Under the pieces are notes generated by a model. That model did no database searches. It saw only the letters and a program-made list of their open reading frames with translations, and was not told where the DNA came from. A stretch of DNA of 64,000 nucleotides from Deltaproteobacteria bacterium (GTDB taxonomy: Bacteria; Myxococcota_A; UBA9160; UBA6930), in NCBI GenBank assembly GCA_016875395.1, contig VGRF01000023.1, positions 1 to 64,000 on the forward strand, given 5' to 3'. Made by a program: the position numbers and the translations under genes. The stretch's first letter is position 1. Each line of letters opens with the position of its first letter. This document shows positions 8,454 through 17,483 of the stretch, piece by piece.

Positions 8454-9137
8454 GTGTTCGTGGAGAAGCCCGCAGCGCCCGCGACCCCGAGGCCCTCCGG
8501 CACCGCCGTCCTGATCCGCGACGGCGCCGCCGGGCTCGAGGTGTTGTTGTTGCATCGCGCCGACAAGAGCGCGCACGGCGACTGGGTGTTCCCCGGCGGC
8601 AAGGTGGAGCCCGGCGACATCGTGAGCGGCGACGCGGGCTCGGTGGGGTCGGCGCTGCGCGCCGCGATTCGCGAGACGCAGGAAGAAGCGGGAGTCGATC
8701 TCGCGGGCGTCGCGTTGCCCACGATCGCGCGTTGGATCACGCCCGAGATTCGCCCGAAGCGCTTCGACACGTGGTTCTTCCTGGGTGCGCTCGAGGCGGA
8801 CCGCGCGGTCGTCGTATGCAACTCCGAGATGACCGAGCACCGCTGGCTCACGCCCGGCGCCGCGCTCGATCTGCATCACGCGAAGGAGTTCGCGCTCGCG
8901 CCGCCGCAGTTCGTGACGCTCTCGTGGCTCGCCGACTTCGAGCGCGCCGAGCGCGCGCTGCGCGAGCTGCCCGCGCGGCCCCTCGTCACGTTCCGCCCGC
9001 TGCCGCTGAAGCTCGAGGACGGGATGTGCATGCTCTACGACGGCGACGCGGGCTACGCGACGCGCGACGCGTTCGCGCCCGGCCCGCGTCACCGCATCTC
9101 GGTGCTGAGCAGCGGCACGCGCTACGAGCGCGGCTGA
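8454..9137 (+). CDS. Nudix hydrolase, NUDT19/RP2-like
   Basis: A 227-residue Nudix protein. The Nudix box is split by an insertion: GGKVEPGD at about 48-55, then AIRETQEEAGVDL at about 71-83, where E77 and E78 would bind metal. An insertion in the box is typical of the NUDT19/RP2 group, which includes acyl-CoA diphosphatases. That activity would suit a locus full of acyl-CoA enzymes. The start is GTG 8454, one base after the synthetase stop, so co-translation is likely. Confidence 0.85.
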   Translation: MFVEKPAAPATPRPSGTAVLIRDGAAGLEVLLLHRADKSAHGDWVFPGGKVEPGDIVSGDAGSVGSALRAAIRETQEEAGVDLAGVALPTIARWITPEIRPKRFDTWFFLGALEADRAVVVCNSEMTEHRWLTPGAALDLHHAKEFALAPPQFVTLSWLADFERAERALRELPARPLVTFRPLPLKLEDGMCMLYDGDAGYATRDAFAPGPRHRISVLSSGTRYERG

Positions 9138-9151
9138 CAGTTGTTACGGAG

Positions 9152-9349
9152 ATGAGCGAGGCGCCGCTCGATCCGACGCGCTGCCCGCTGTGCGGCGAAG
9201 CGAACGCGTGCGGCGCCGCAGCGGGGCGCGAGGAGTGCTGGTGCTTCAGCGCGCAGCTCGCGCCCGAAGCGCTCGCGCGCATCCCCGAGCGCGCGCTCGG
9301 AGTCGTGTGCATCTGCGTGAAGTGTGGGAAGGCAGAGCCGGCGCGCTGA
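9152..9349 (+). CDS. Small cysteine-rich CWC-type protein
   Basis: A 65-residue protein with RCPLCGEANAC, ECWCF and CICVKCG motifs, matching the cysteine-rich CWC family, probably metal binding and of unknown role. ATG 9152 follows TTGTTACGGAG, where the recurrent TTGTTACGG word at 9141-9149 overlaps the ribosome site. It is 14 bases after the Nudix gene and convergent with the enoyl-CoA hydratase. The family assignment rests on the cysteine pattern only. Confidence 0.75.
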   Translation: MSEAPLDPTRCPLCGEANACGAAAGREECWCFSAQLAPEALARIPERALGVVCICVKCGKAEPAR

Positions 9350-9355
9350 GCAAGC

Positions 9356-10159
9356 TCACACGCCGCGAAACACCGGCTTCCTCTTCTCCAAGAACGCGCG
9401 CGGTCCTTCGGCGGCGTCCTGCGACGCCATCACCTGCATCCCGTACTTCTGCTCGATCGCGAACGCATCCTCTTCGCGCATCGCTTCCGTTTCGCGCAGC
9501 GTGGCGAGAATGCCCTTCACGGCGAGGGGACCGTTCTCGGCGATGCGCTGCGCGATCTGCTTCGCCTTCGCGAGCGCCTGGCCGTCGGCGACGACGTGGT
9601 TCACGAGACCGAGCTCGTAGGCGCGCCGCGCGGGCAGGTCCTCGCCCGCGAGCAACATCTCCGCCGCGACCGCGTAGCCGATCTGCCGGCGCAGGCGCAC
9701 GGCGGAGCCCGCCATCGGGAAGAGGCCGCGCTGCACTTCGGTCACGCCGAACTTCGCGCTCTCGCCCGCGACGCGAATGTCCGTGCCCTGCAGAATCTCG
9801 GTGCCGCCCGCGCGCGCGAAACCTTCGGCGGCGAGGATCACCGGCTTGTTAGGGCGATACGTCTTCAGCCACGCGCCGTAGATCACGTGCGGCTCCTTCT
9901 TCACGCGCTCCATGTACGGGTTGTCGCTGACGCCGCCGCGCATCTTCCCGATCTCGGCGAGATCCATGCCCGCGCAGAACGTGTCGCCGCGGCCGGTGAG
10001 GATCGCGACGCGCAGCTCCGGATCGCTGTCGAGCTGCACCCACGCGTCGTAGAGCCGGCACATCACCTCGCAGTTGACGGCGTTCTTCTTCTCGGGCCGA
10101 TTCAGAGTGACCACGAGGACGTGCTCTTCGCGGTCGACGAGGACGACGGGATCCGGCAT
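9356..10159 (-). CDS. Enoyl-CoA hydratase/isomerase (crotonase family)
   Basis: A 267-residue crotonase. Typical elements are LNRPEKKNAV at the N terminus, the oxyanion-hole segments RGDTFCAGMDL and AEGFARAGGTEI, and the C-terminal AFLEKRKPVFRG. A glutamate in TEVQRGLFP lies where crotonases have a catalytic acid. The start at 10159 gives MPDPVVLVDREE and is preceded by AAGGAG. It stands alone on the minus strand, convergent with the small CWC gene and divergent from the PEP-CTERM gene. Hydratase rather than isomerase activity is not proven. Confidence 0.9.
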   Translation of the reverse strand: MPDPVVLVDREEHVLVVTLNRPEKKNAVNCEVMCRLYDAWVQLDSDPELRVAILTGRGDTFCAGMDLAEIGKMRGGVSDNPYMERVKKEPHVIYGAWLKTYRPNKPVILAAEGFARAGGTEILQGTDIRVAGESAKFGVTEVQRGLFPMAGSAVRLRRQIGYAVAAEMLLAGEDLPARRAYELGLVNHVVADGQALAKAKQIAQRIAENGPLAVKGILATLRETEAMREEDAFAIEQKYGMQVMASQDAAEGPRAFLEKRKPVFRGV

Positions 10160-10463
10160 CAGGCGCTCCTTCGGGGAACGCGGAGGGAATGACGGAGGGC
10201 GAGCCCCGTCAAGGCAGCGCCCGGTCTTCGCACGCGACGGGCTTGCGCGCTGCCCAGAATGGCTGGGTATGCGGCGTTTTCTGCGAAGATTCGCCCCGAG
10301 GGGGTGCAGGGGAGGCGCAGCTCCCGCTCTTGGTGAGCCAGAACACAGAGAATGCGAGTCCCCGATGAGTGGTTTTGGGGGCACTTACTCGCGGGAACGG
10401 TTTATTGTGCGCCCCGTCGGGGATTTTCCCGACCTAACGCTGACGATGCTGGGAGAGGAACAG
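10160..10463. other. Divergent intergenic region, enoyl-CoA hydratase / PEP-CTERM gene
   Basis: No gene is seen here. The region must hold promoters for both flanking genes. A small hairpin, GTCGGG-N6-CCCGAC, lies at about 10417-10435 in the leader of the PEP-CTERM gene, and the stretch 10372-10410 is the least GC-rich part. I could not find a convincing sigma-70 or sigma-54 box. Confidence 0.4.
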
Positions 10464-11180
10464 ATGACGCAATTGAGGCTTTTGGTGTTGTCGCTTGCGC
10501 TGTTCGCGGCGCCGGCGCTCGCCGCGCCGGTTTCGGTGCAGGTCGACCATATCGGTCAGTCCTGGTCGCTCGACTACAACGGCATCATGGACGTGAACGG
10601 TGTGCCGACCGTCCTCTCGGGTTTGACGGCGACGATCGACTTCCAAGTGGTCGATTTCTTCTACGACGCGTCGTCGGACGCCTCGGGGCTCGTCATCGCC
10701 CTCGATGTCTACAACACGACGGATCCGACCATCTGGCAACGCGGTGCGGTGTCGGGCATCGGGTTCGACACGGACCCGAACGTGATTCGGAGCTGGAGTT
10801 CGGTGAGCGGGTACTACAACCGGCTCGCGTTCAACACGACGCTCCCGACTGGCGCCGGGTTTCAGGTCGAGATCTGCCTCAGTACAAAGAGGTCGAGCTG
10901 CACCGGGCCGTGGGCGGCCGGGAATCAGGTGGGCACGAACGTCGTGCAGTCCGCGGTTGTGTTCCTCGCGTTCCAAGGCGACGTCACTGGCACTGGAGTG
11001 ACGCTCGACAACTTCGGCATCCGCTACGCGGACCTGCAGTCGGCGTTCCACGGCGTTCAGGCCGGTCTCGGCCTCGGTGTGCCGGTGGCCCCGATTCCGG
11101 AGCCGGCGTCGATCGCGGCCTTCGGCCTCGGCGCTCTGCTGACGGGCGCTTCGCTGCGCCGCCGGATGCGCGCGAACTAG
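10464..11180 (+). CDS. PEP-CTERM sorting domain protein, secreted
   Basis: A 238-residue exported protein. It has a signal peptide (residues 1 to about 20, ending LAAPALAAP), a beta-rich middle with no family I recognise, and a C-terminal PEP-CTERM tail: PIPEPAS, a hydrophobic helix, then RRRMR. Such tails are cut by an exosortase, which is not in this window, and the proteins are commonly linked to exopolysaccharide. ATG 10464 has an excellent GGGAGAGGAACAG site. Codon use is less GC-biased than in the neighbouring metabolic genes. A strong hairpin follows the gene. Confidence 0.85.
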   Translation: MTQLRLLVLSLALFAAPALAAPVSVQVDHIGQSWSLDYNGIMDVNGVPTVLSGLTATIDFQVVDFFYDASSDASGLVIALDVYNTTDPTIWQRGAVSGIGFDTDPNVIRSWSSVSGYYNRLAFNTTLPTGAGFQVEICLSTKRSSCTGPWAAGNQVGTNVVQSAVVFLAFQGDVTGTGVTLDNFGIRYADLQSAFHGVQAGLGLGVPVAPIPEPASIAAFGLGALLTGASLRRRMRAN

Positions 11181-11201
11181 GCGCACCGCGCACTTCGTAC
11201 T

Positions 11202-11237
11202 GAAGCGCCGGGCTCGAGCGATCGAGCCCGGCGCTTC
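11202..11237 (+). terminator. Stem-loop terminator after PEP-CTERM gene
   Basis: A perfect 16-bp stem (11202-11217 with 11222-11237) closes on a GCGA loop. It lies 22 bases after the stop codon. Only three T bases follow shortly after, so it is a strong hairpin with a weak U tract. Confidence 0.7.
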
Positions 11238-11302
11238 GCATTTGGGCGCGCGGAATTCGCGAGCGCCCGTGGTACACCCACACGTCTTCTCGGAGGAGCC
11301 GC

Positions 11303-12478
<1,176 letters not shown>

Positions 12479-12574
12479 GTCCGGGCGAGCGCGGTAGATC
12501 GAGGTGCGGATGCAGCTGGCGGCTGCGCCGCAGCTGATTCGTCCAGGTGACTTCGCAGAGTTTCGGGAGATGAG

Positions 12575-13681
12575 ATGGACTTCTCGTACAACGACGACCA
12601 GAAGGCGATCCGCGAGCTCGCTCGCAAGATGCTCGAGGAGATGGCGACCCACGAGCGCCTCAAGGAAGTGAAGGCGACGCCGGAGCGCGTCGACCGCACG
12701 CTTTGGCGCGAGCTCGCCAAGGCGAACTTGCTGGGCGTCGCGATCGCAGAGCAGCACGGCGGCAATGGCGGTTGGCTCACAGAGCTCGCGCTGCTGATGG
12801 AGGAGGTCGGCCGCGCGGTGGCGCCGGTGCCCGTGTACCCGACGCTCGTGCTCGGCGCTCTGCCGCTCGCCGAGTTCGGCAGCGACGCGTTGAAGGCGAA
12901 ATGGCTGCCGCGCATCGCCTCAGGCGACGCGATCCTCGCGCACGCGATCGTCGACGATCGCCCGATCGACGTCGTCACCGCGCGCCGCGACGGCGATGCC
13001 TACGTGCTGAACGGCACGCGCTCTCTCGTGCAGGCCGCGCACGTGGCCGACGCGATCTTCGTGCCCGCCCGCACCGACGCGGGCCCCGCACTGTTCGTGG
13101 TCGACGCGAAGGTGAAAGGCGTGCACCTCGAGCGCGTCGAGACCACCGACGAGCACCTGCGCCCGCACTTTCACGCCAACGACGTGCGCGTCAGCGCCGC
13201 GGACGTGGTGGGCGCGATCGGACACGGGGATGCGATCGCGGCGTGGACGCAGCAGCGCGCGACGCTCGCGCTGTGCGCGATGCAGGTCGGCGTCGCCGAG
13301 CGCGCGCTGCAGATCACCGCTCGCTATGCGACCGAGCGCCAGCAGTTCGATCGCCCGATCGGCAGCTTCCAGGCCGTACACACGCGCGCCGGCGACGCCT
13401 TCGTCGACGTGCAGGCGATGAAGCTCACGATGCTGCGCGCGCTTCACCTGCTCGAGCAGCGTGAGGACGCGACCGAGAACCTCATCATCGCGAAGTACTG
13501 GGCCGCCGACGGCGGGGGCCGCGTCGCCTACGCCGCGCAGCACCTCCACGGCGGCATCGGCGTCGACGTCGACTACCCCATCCATCGCTACTACCTGTGG
13601 GCGCGGCAGATTGGGCTTCATCTTGGGAGTGGCGCGGAGCAGGTGGAGTTATTGGGGGAGCGGTTCGCCCGCGCTCGCTGA
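12575..13681 (+). CDS. Acyl-CoA dehydrogenase, small-type partner
   Basis: A 368-residue acyl-CoA dehydrogenase homologue with a less conserved middle domain. The C-terminal half is standard, with RQQFDRPIGSFQAV and AQHLHGGIGVDVDYPIHRYY. It lies 96 bases after the other dehydrogenase gene in the same direction. In known heteromeric enzymes one subunit binds FAD with the other and may lack the base. It ends just before a long palindrome that probably closes the transcript. Confidence 0.9.
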   Translation: MDFSYNDDQKAIRELARKMLEEMATHERLKEVKATPERVDRTLWRELAKANLLGVAIAEQHGGNGGWLTELALLMEEVGRAVAPVPVYPTLVLGALPLAEFGSDALKAKWLPRIASGDAILAHAIVDDRPIDVVTARRDGDAYVLNGTRSLVQAAHVADAIFVPARTDAGPALFVVDAKVKGVHLERVETTDEHLRPHFHANDVRVSAADVVGAIGHGDAIAAWTQQRATLALCAMQVGVAERALQITARYATERQQFDRPIGSFQAVHTRAGDAFVDVQAMKLTMLRALHLLEQREDATENLIIAKYWAADGGGRVAYAAQHLHGGIGVDVDYPIHRYYLWARQIGLHLGSGAEQVELLGERFARAR

Positions 13682-13703
13682 CGCTCGCGCTGCATCGTTG
13701 CCG

Positions 13704-14016
13704 CGCCTTCTCCTTGTTTACTTCGCAAACGCCTCCGAAGACTCCGGCGTTTGCTGCGCGCTTCGCTTGCGGCCTCGGCCGACACGCTTGGCAGGAGCGT
13801 TCGACTGCGAGGTTGCTCCGACGTCATCGCGAACGCGGCAATGCGCCGAGGCGGCTGCGCGCGTTGTCGCCACCTCGATGCATTGCCGCGTTGAGGAAGC
13901 GGAGGAACGTGCTCGATGACGAACGCTACTCGCTGCGGGTCGGCCGAGGCCGCAAGCGAAGCGCGCAGCTTTCCGCGGAGTCTTCGGAGCGGAAAGCGAA
14001 GTAAACAAGGAAAAGC
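13704..14016. repeat. Long imperfect palindrome (~313 bp) between convergent genes
   Basis: The outer arms are 13704-13786 and 13934-14016, which match closely when one is reverse-complemented, including TCCTTGTTTAC near the ends and GCGCGCTTCGCTTGCGGCC inside. The inner arms match exactly over 13 bases, 13833-13845 (AACGCGGCAATGC) with 13880-13892. Both strands carry look-alike open frames as a by-product. It separates convergent acyl-CoA dehydrogenase and ClpP genes, so it could act as a bidirectional terminator or be a MITE-like element. Confidence 0.8.
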
Positions 14017-14035
14017 GTGAACCCCGATCGCAGGT

Positions 14036-14635
14036 TCAGCTCAAGTCCCCCGCACTCCTCACCACGCGACCGACGATCCCATACGCCACCGCTTCCTCGG
14101 GCGACATCCAGTAGTTGCGCTCGGTGTCTTGCTCGACCTTGGCGAGCGGCTGGCCGGTAGCGTCGGCGATCGTTTGGTTGAGGCGCCCGCGCGCCTTCAT
14201 GATTTCTTCGGCCTCGATGCGGATGTCACTCGCGCGGCCGCCCACGCCACCGAGTGGCTGGTGGATCATGAAGCGCGTGTTGGGGAGGCAGAAGCGGTCG
14301 GTCTTCGGCACGGCGAGGTAGATGTGCGTGCCGGCGCTCGCGACCCAGCCGGTGCCGACGATGCGTACGCGCGGCTTCACGAACTTGATCATGTCGTGGA
14401 TCGAGTCGCCGGCCTCGACGTGGCCGCCTTCGGAGTGCAGGAAGATCGTGATCGGCTCGTCGCTCGTAGCCGAGAGCGCGAGCAGTTGCGCGGTGATCTC
14501 CTGCGCGAGCTTCGAGGTGATCTCGCCGTGCAGCAGGATCGTGCGCGACTCGAACAGCCGCTCGGTGATCTTCGACGGAATCATCGCGGGCAGCGGCGGC
14601 GCTTCGGGCTTGTCGTCGTCGTTGTCGTCGTTCAC
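14036..14635 (-). CDS. ClpP-family serine protease with catalytic Asp replaced by Asn
   Basis: A 199-residue ClpP homologue. Ser100 (WVASAGTH) and His125 (FMIHQPLGG) are in place with the normal 25-residue spacing. The third triad position, 49 residues on, is Asn174 in TERNYW where E. coli ClpP has TERDRF. Listeria ClpP1 also carries Asn there, so activity in a mixed ring is possible. The N terminus is acidic (NDDNDDDK). I prefer GTG 14635 because GAGG lies just upstream; GTG 14662 is possible. No clpX is adjacent. It could be an accessory ClpP paralogue. Confidence 0.88.
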   Translation of the reverse strand: MNDDNDDDKPEAPPLPAMIPSKITERLFESRTILLHGEITSKLAQEITAQLLALSATSDEPITIFLHSEGGHVEAGDSIHDMIKFVKPRVRIVGTGWVASAGTHIYLAVPKTDRFCLPNTRFMIHQPLGGVGGRASDIRIEAEEIMKARGRLNQTIADATGQPLAKVEQDTERNYWMSPEEAVAYGIVGRVVRSAGDLS

Positions 14636-14689
14636 GGGAGCCTCACTTCGGAGATCGCGCACGTTAACGGACGGCGCGCGCGCGCTCCG

Positions 14690-17380
14690 TCAATTCGCGA
14701 GTGGATCTGCGATCAGGGGCGGGATCGTCTTCGGGAGCCCTGGCGCGCTCCAGCTCCCGCTGCGATCGGCGTCGACGAGAATCGCGTTGGTGAACGCGAA
14801 CGGCCGATGGCCCGGCAACACCTGCGCGTAGAGCTCGCTCGCGGGGCCCTCCACTTCCACGAACACCGCCGAGTCCCGCGCAAAACGCAGAGGCACGCGC
14901 ACGCTGCCGGGCTTCGCGAGAGGCTTCGTCGCGACGAGCTCGGCGTTGACGAACACGCGCACTTCCGCGAGCGCGACCCACGGCGCCGCGCGCACCTCGA
15001 CCTCGAGCTCTCCCGAGTCGCCTGCGAAGCGTTCGCCCGGCCCCGCGTTCCCGATGCGCGCGAACACCAGCGGTCCGCTCGTGCCGAAGCTCTTGCCCGC
15101 GCGCAGCGACGCCATCAGCGCGGCCTCGTCGCAGCCAGCGATCGTGTCGTCCGCGATCGCGACGTAGTTGCGCGGCACCCCGACGATCTCGCCTCGGCTG
15201 TGCGAGTCGCTGTTCGCCGTCGCGGTGCGGCGCTCCCCCTGGAGCAGCAGCGACATCCAGTCTGCGCGAGCGAGGCGGTACCGGTCGAGGCGTTTGCCGT
15301 TGAAGATCTCGATGCCGGCAAAGTCCACGTCGCGAACGCCACCCGGCCCCGGCTCGACGAGCGAGAAGTTGCGCTTCGCCGCCAGCGGCTTGTTAGGGCG
15401 GAGCGGCTTTCCCTTCACGCCGAGGTGCGAGAAGAAGGAGCCGTCGCCGACCTCGTCGGGCCCGCTCTCGCGCGGGTGATTGATCTGCACGAACACGCCT
15501 TCGCCGCTGCTCGCGCGCACTTCGCGGATGACGCTGCGCACGCGCACGCCTTCGCCGCGCGGCGCTCCGCCGCGGTAGGCCGTGCGCTCGTAGCGCAGTG
15601 GGAACGCGTTCAGGTGCCCGATCGTGAACGGCGCCTCGCCGCCGTGGAAAGTGCTCGTGACTTCCGCGCCCACCACGCTCGCGATGCGGTCCGCGAGCCC
15701 GAGGCGCGCGATCACGGGGCGCGCGTCGATCACGCGGTCGTGCTCGCTCATCACCACGATCTCGCCGCCGTGCGCCGCGAAGCTCGCGAGCTGCTCGGGC
15801 AGCGGCAGCGCCGCGTCCATGCTCTCGGCGCTGTGCACGTGCAGGTCCGCGCCGATCCAGCTCGCGCTTTCGAGCGCGCGCGGCGGCGCTTCGATCTCGA
15901 GCGCGCGCTTCTGGCCGGCGCTCAGCGTCACGGTCGCGCTGCGCACGTCGTACTCGAGGCCGCGCGTGGCGATCACGCGGTAGCGGCCGGGCGCGAGCGC
16001 GACTTCCGCCGGGTCGGTGGCTGCGGACGCGAGCGAGATCACGTTGTCCGCGTCGCCCTTGCGCAGCTTTCCGTAGCCCACGCCGAAGCCGAGGAGATCG
16101 TCCTCGAAGTGCGGCGTGGGCGTGCCGTCGACGCCCACGAACACGAGCCGCATCGTCTGCCCGCGTGGCAGCGCGAGCGCGGCGGGCGCGCCGACCGCGC
16201 CGACCGCGATGGGCTCGAGCTTCGCGCCCTCCGCACCGACGCTGAATTCACGGACGACCTCGCGGGCGCCCGGTGCGACGGCGCGCGCCTGATAGGTCCC
16301 GGGCGGAAGGCGCAGGGCGAAGCGGCCGTCCGCGTCCGGGCGCACCTGGCTCACGGGCGCGCCGGCCGCGGTCGCAAGGTGGATGCGCGCGCGCGGATCG
16401 TCGACGCGACCCGCAACAAGTACGGCGTTCGGCAGCAGGCGATCCGTCACGGACGCGACGTCGGAGCGCGCACCGACGTGAATCGCGCGCTCGAGGATCA
16501 GCGTCTCGCCTTCGTCGAGCGACATGAACGGCACCTGCAAGAGCTGGCCGACGCCGGGCGTGCCTTCGCCGAACCAGAACGGCCGCGGCGCAACCGCGGT
16601 CAGCGTGAAGTCCTCGGCCGTCACCGAGAACGCGGGCAGCGCGCGCTCGTTGCCTGCGGCGTCGCGCGCGCGCGCCGAACGCAGCTCGAGCCCGTACGCG
16701 ACCTCCGGCAGGCCCGCGCCGCCGACCAGCACGTGCACATCGCTCGGCGAGATCATGTCGAGCGCGTCGAGCAGATCCTCCCCGCCCGGGTGCGCGAAGC
16801 CGTGCGACTGCGCGAGGTCGCTGCGCACGAGATGGAACGAGCGCATCTGCGCGCTCGCGTGCATTGCGAGCTCCGCGAAGCCGAGCACGCGGTCGCCATT
16901 CGTGAGGCGCGTCAGCTCCGTCGTCACGCGCAGCTCGTGTGGGCGCGCCCTCGAGAGCGCGTGAATGATGCGCACCCGCAGGCCGCGGCCTTCGCCCTCT
17001 GAGATCGCGCGCGCCTCCCAGTTCGCGAGTTCCACGCGCACGCGCTCGATCGGCAGCGCGAGCGCGCGATCGAAGTTCGGCAGCGCATGCAGGCTCGACC
17101 ACTGGTCGTTCGCGCGCCCGCAGTGCCCGAGGTCGATCAGCGTGCCGCCGCGCGGCGAGAGGAACGTCTCGTGCTCGGGCGCTGCGATCGCCGCGCAAAG
17201 CGTGCCGTTCGAGAGCGCGTAGTCGCCCACACCGGCGTCGGCGTCGGGGCCGCCGACCGCGAGCGCGTCGAAGCGGGGCGCGGTGATGCGCTCCGCGACG
17301 AGCGCGCCGGCATCGGCGAACGAGTGCGAGGGAAACGCCGAGAGCGCGGCAACCAAGAGCAGCAAGCTTGTGCGCAACAC
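14690..17380 (-). CDS. Secreted CehA/McbA-type PHP metallohydrolase
   Basis: An 896-residue exported protein. A signal peptide (about residues 1-23) is followed by a beta-rich region, a carboxypeptidase-like repeat segment near 340-400 (VAGRVDDPRARIHLATAAG, then LPPGTYQARAVAPG), and a C-terminal PHP-type domain. Metal ligands are visible in GADLHVHSAESMD, VMSEHDRV, INHPRES and TANSDSHS. CehA/McbA members are phosphoesterase-fold hydrolases, some of them carbaryl esterases. The start is GTG 17380, which places the signal peptide at the N terminus. It is divergent from a CoA-transferase gene across a palindrome. The substrate is unknown. Confidence 0.85.
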   Translation of the reverse strand: MLRTSLLLLVAALSAFPSHSFADAGALVAERITAPRFDALAVGGPDADAGVGDYALSNGTLCAAIAAPEHETFLSPRGGTLIDLGHCGRANDQWSSLHALPNFDRALALPIERVRVELANWEARAISEGEGRGLRVRIIHALSRARPHELRVTTELTRLTNGDRVLGFAELAMHASAQMRSFHLVRSDLAQSHGFAHPGGEDLLDALDMISPSDVHVLVGGAGLPEVAYGLELRSARARDAAGNERALPAFSVTAEDFTLTAVAPRPFWFGEGTPGVGQLLQVPFMSLDEGETLILERAIHVGARSDVASVTDRLLPNAVLVAGRVDDPRARIHLATAAGAPVSQVRPDADGRFALRLPPGTYQARAVAPGAREVVREFSVGAEGAKLEPIAVGAVGAPAALALPRGQTMRLVFVGVDGTPTPHFEDDLLGFGVGYGKLRKGDADNVISLASAATDPAEVALAPGRYRVIATRGLEYDVRSATVTLSAGQKRALEIEAPPRALESASWIGADLHVHSAESMDAALPLPEQLASFAAHGGEIVVMSEHDRVIDARPVIARLGLADRIASVVGAEVTSTFHGGEAPFTIGHLNAFPLRYERTAYRGGAPRGEGVRVRSVIREVRASSGEGVFVQINHPRESGPDEVGDGSFFSHLGVKGKPLRPNKPLAAKRNFSLVEPGPGGVRDVDFAGIEIFNGKRLDRYRLARADWMSLLLQGERRTATANSDSHSRGEIVGVPRNYVAIADDTIAGCDEAALMASLRAGKSFGTSGPLVFARIGNAGPGERFAGDSGELEVEVRAAPWVALAEVRVFVNAELVATKPLAKPGSVRVPLRFARDSAVFVEVEGPASELYAQVLPGHRPFAFTNAILVDADRSGSWSAPGLPKTIPPLIADPLAN

Positions 17381-17409
17381 GGGCGCGCACGGTAGCGGCG
17401 TGATCGCGG

Positions 17410-17457
17410 GTGCACGTCGGCCATCGGTGCCAGGCACCGATGGCCACGAGCGTGCAC
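17410..17457. promoter_or_regulatory. Operator-like palindrome between divergent genes
   Basis: A perfect inverted repeat with 13-bp arms (17419-17431 and 17433-17445) around one A, with core GGTGCCAGGCACC, is flanked by GTGCAC at 17410 and 17452. It lies 30 bases upstream of the minus-strand GTG and 27 bases upstream of ATG 17484. It could be a shared operator. A dispersed GGTGCC-type repeat is the alternative. Confidence 0.5.
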
Positions 17458-17483
17458 TACCGTGGCGCGCTCTCGGAGGCTCG

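Noticed and set aside
13682-14008. Open frames of 60-150 codons on both strands within the palindrome
   Set aside because: Both strands give similar Arg/Ser-rich peptides because the DNA is an inverted repeat. They have no start context or family match.
14129-17002. A 957-codon open frame on the plus strand opposite the ClpP and CehA-type genes
   Set aside because: It is an antisense shadow: Arg/Ala/His-rich low-complexity translation with no domain, while the minus strand encodes recognisable proteins with all motifs.
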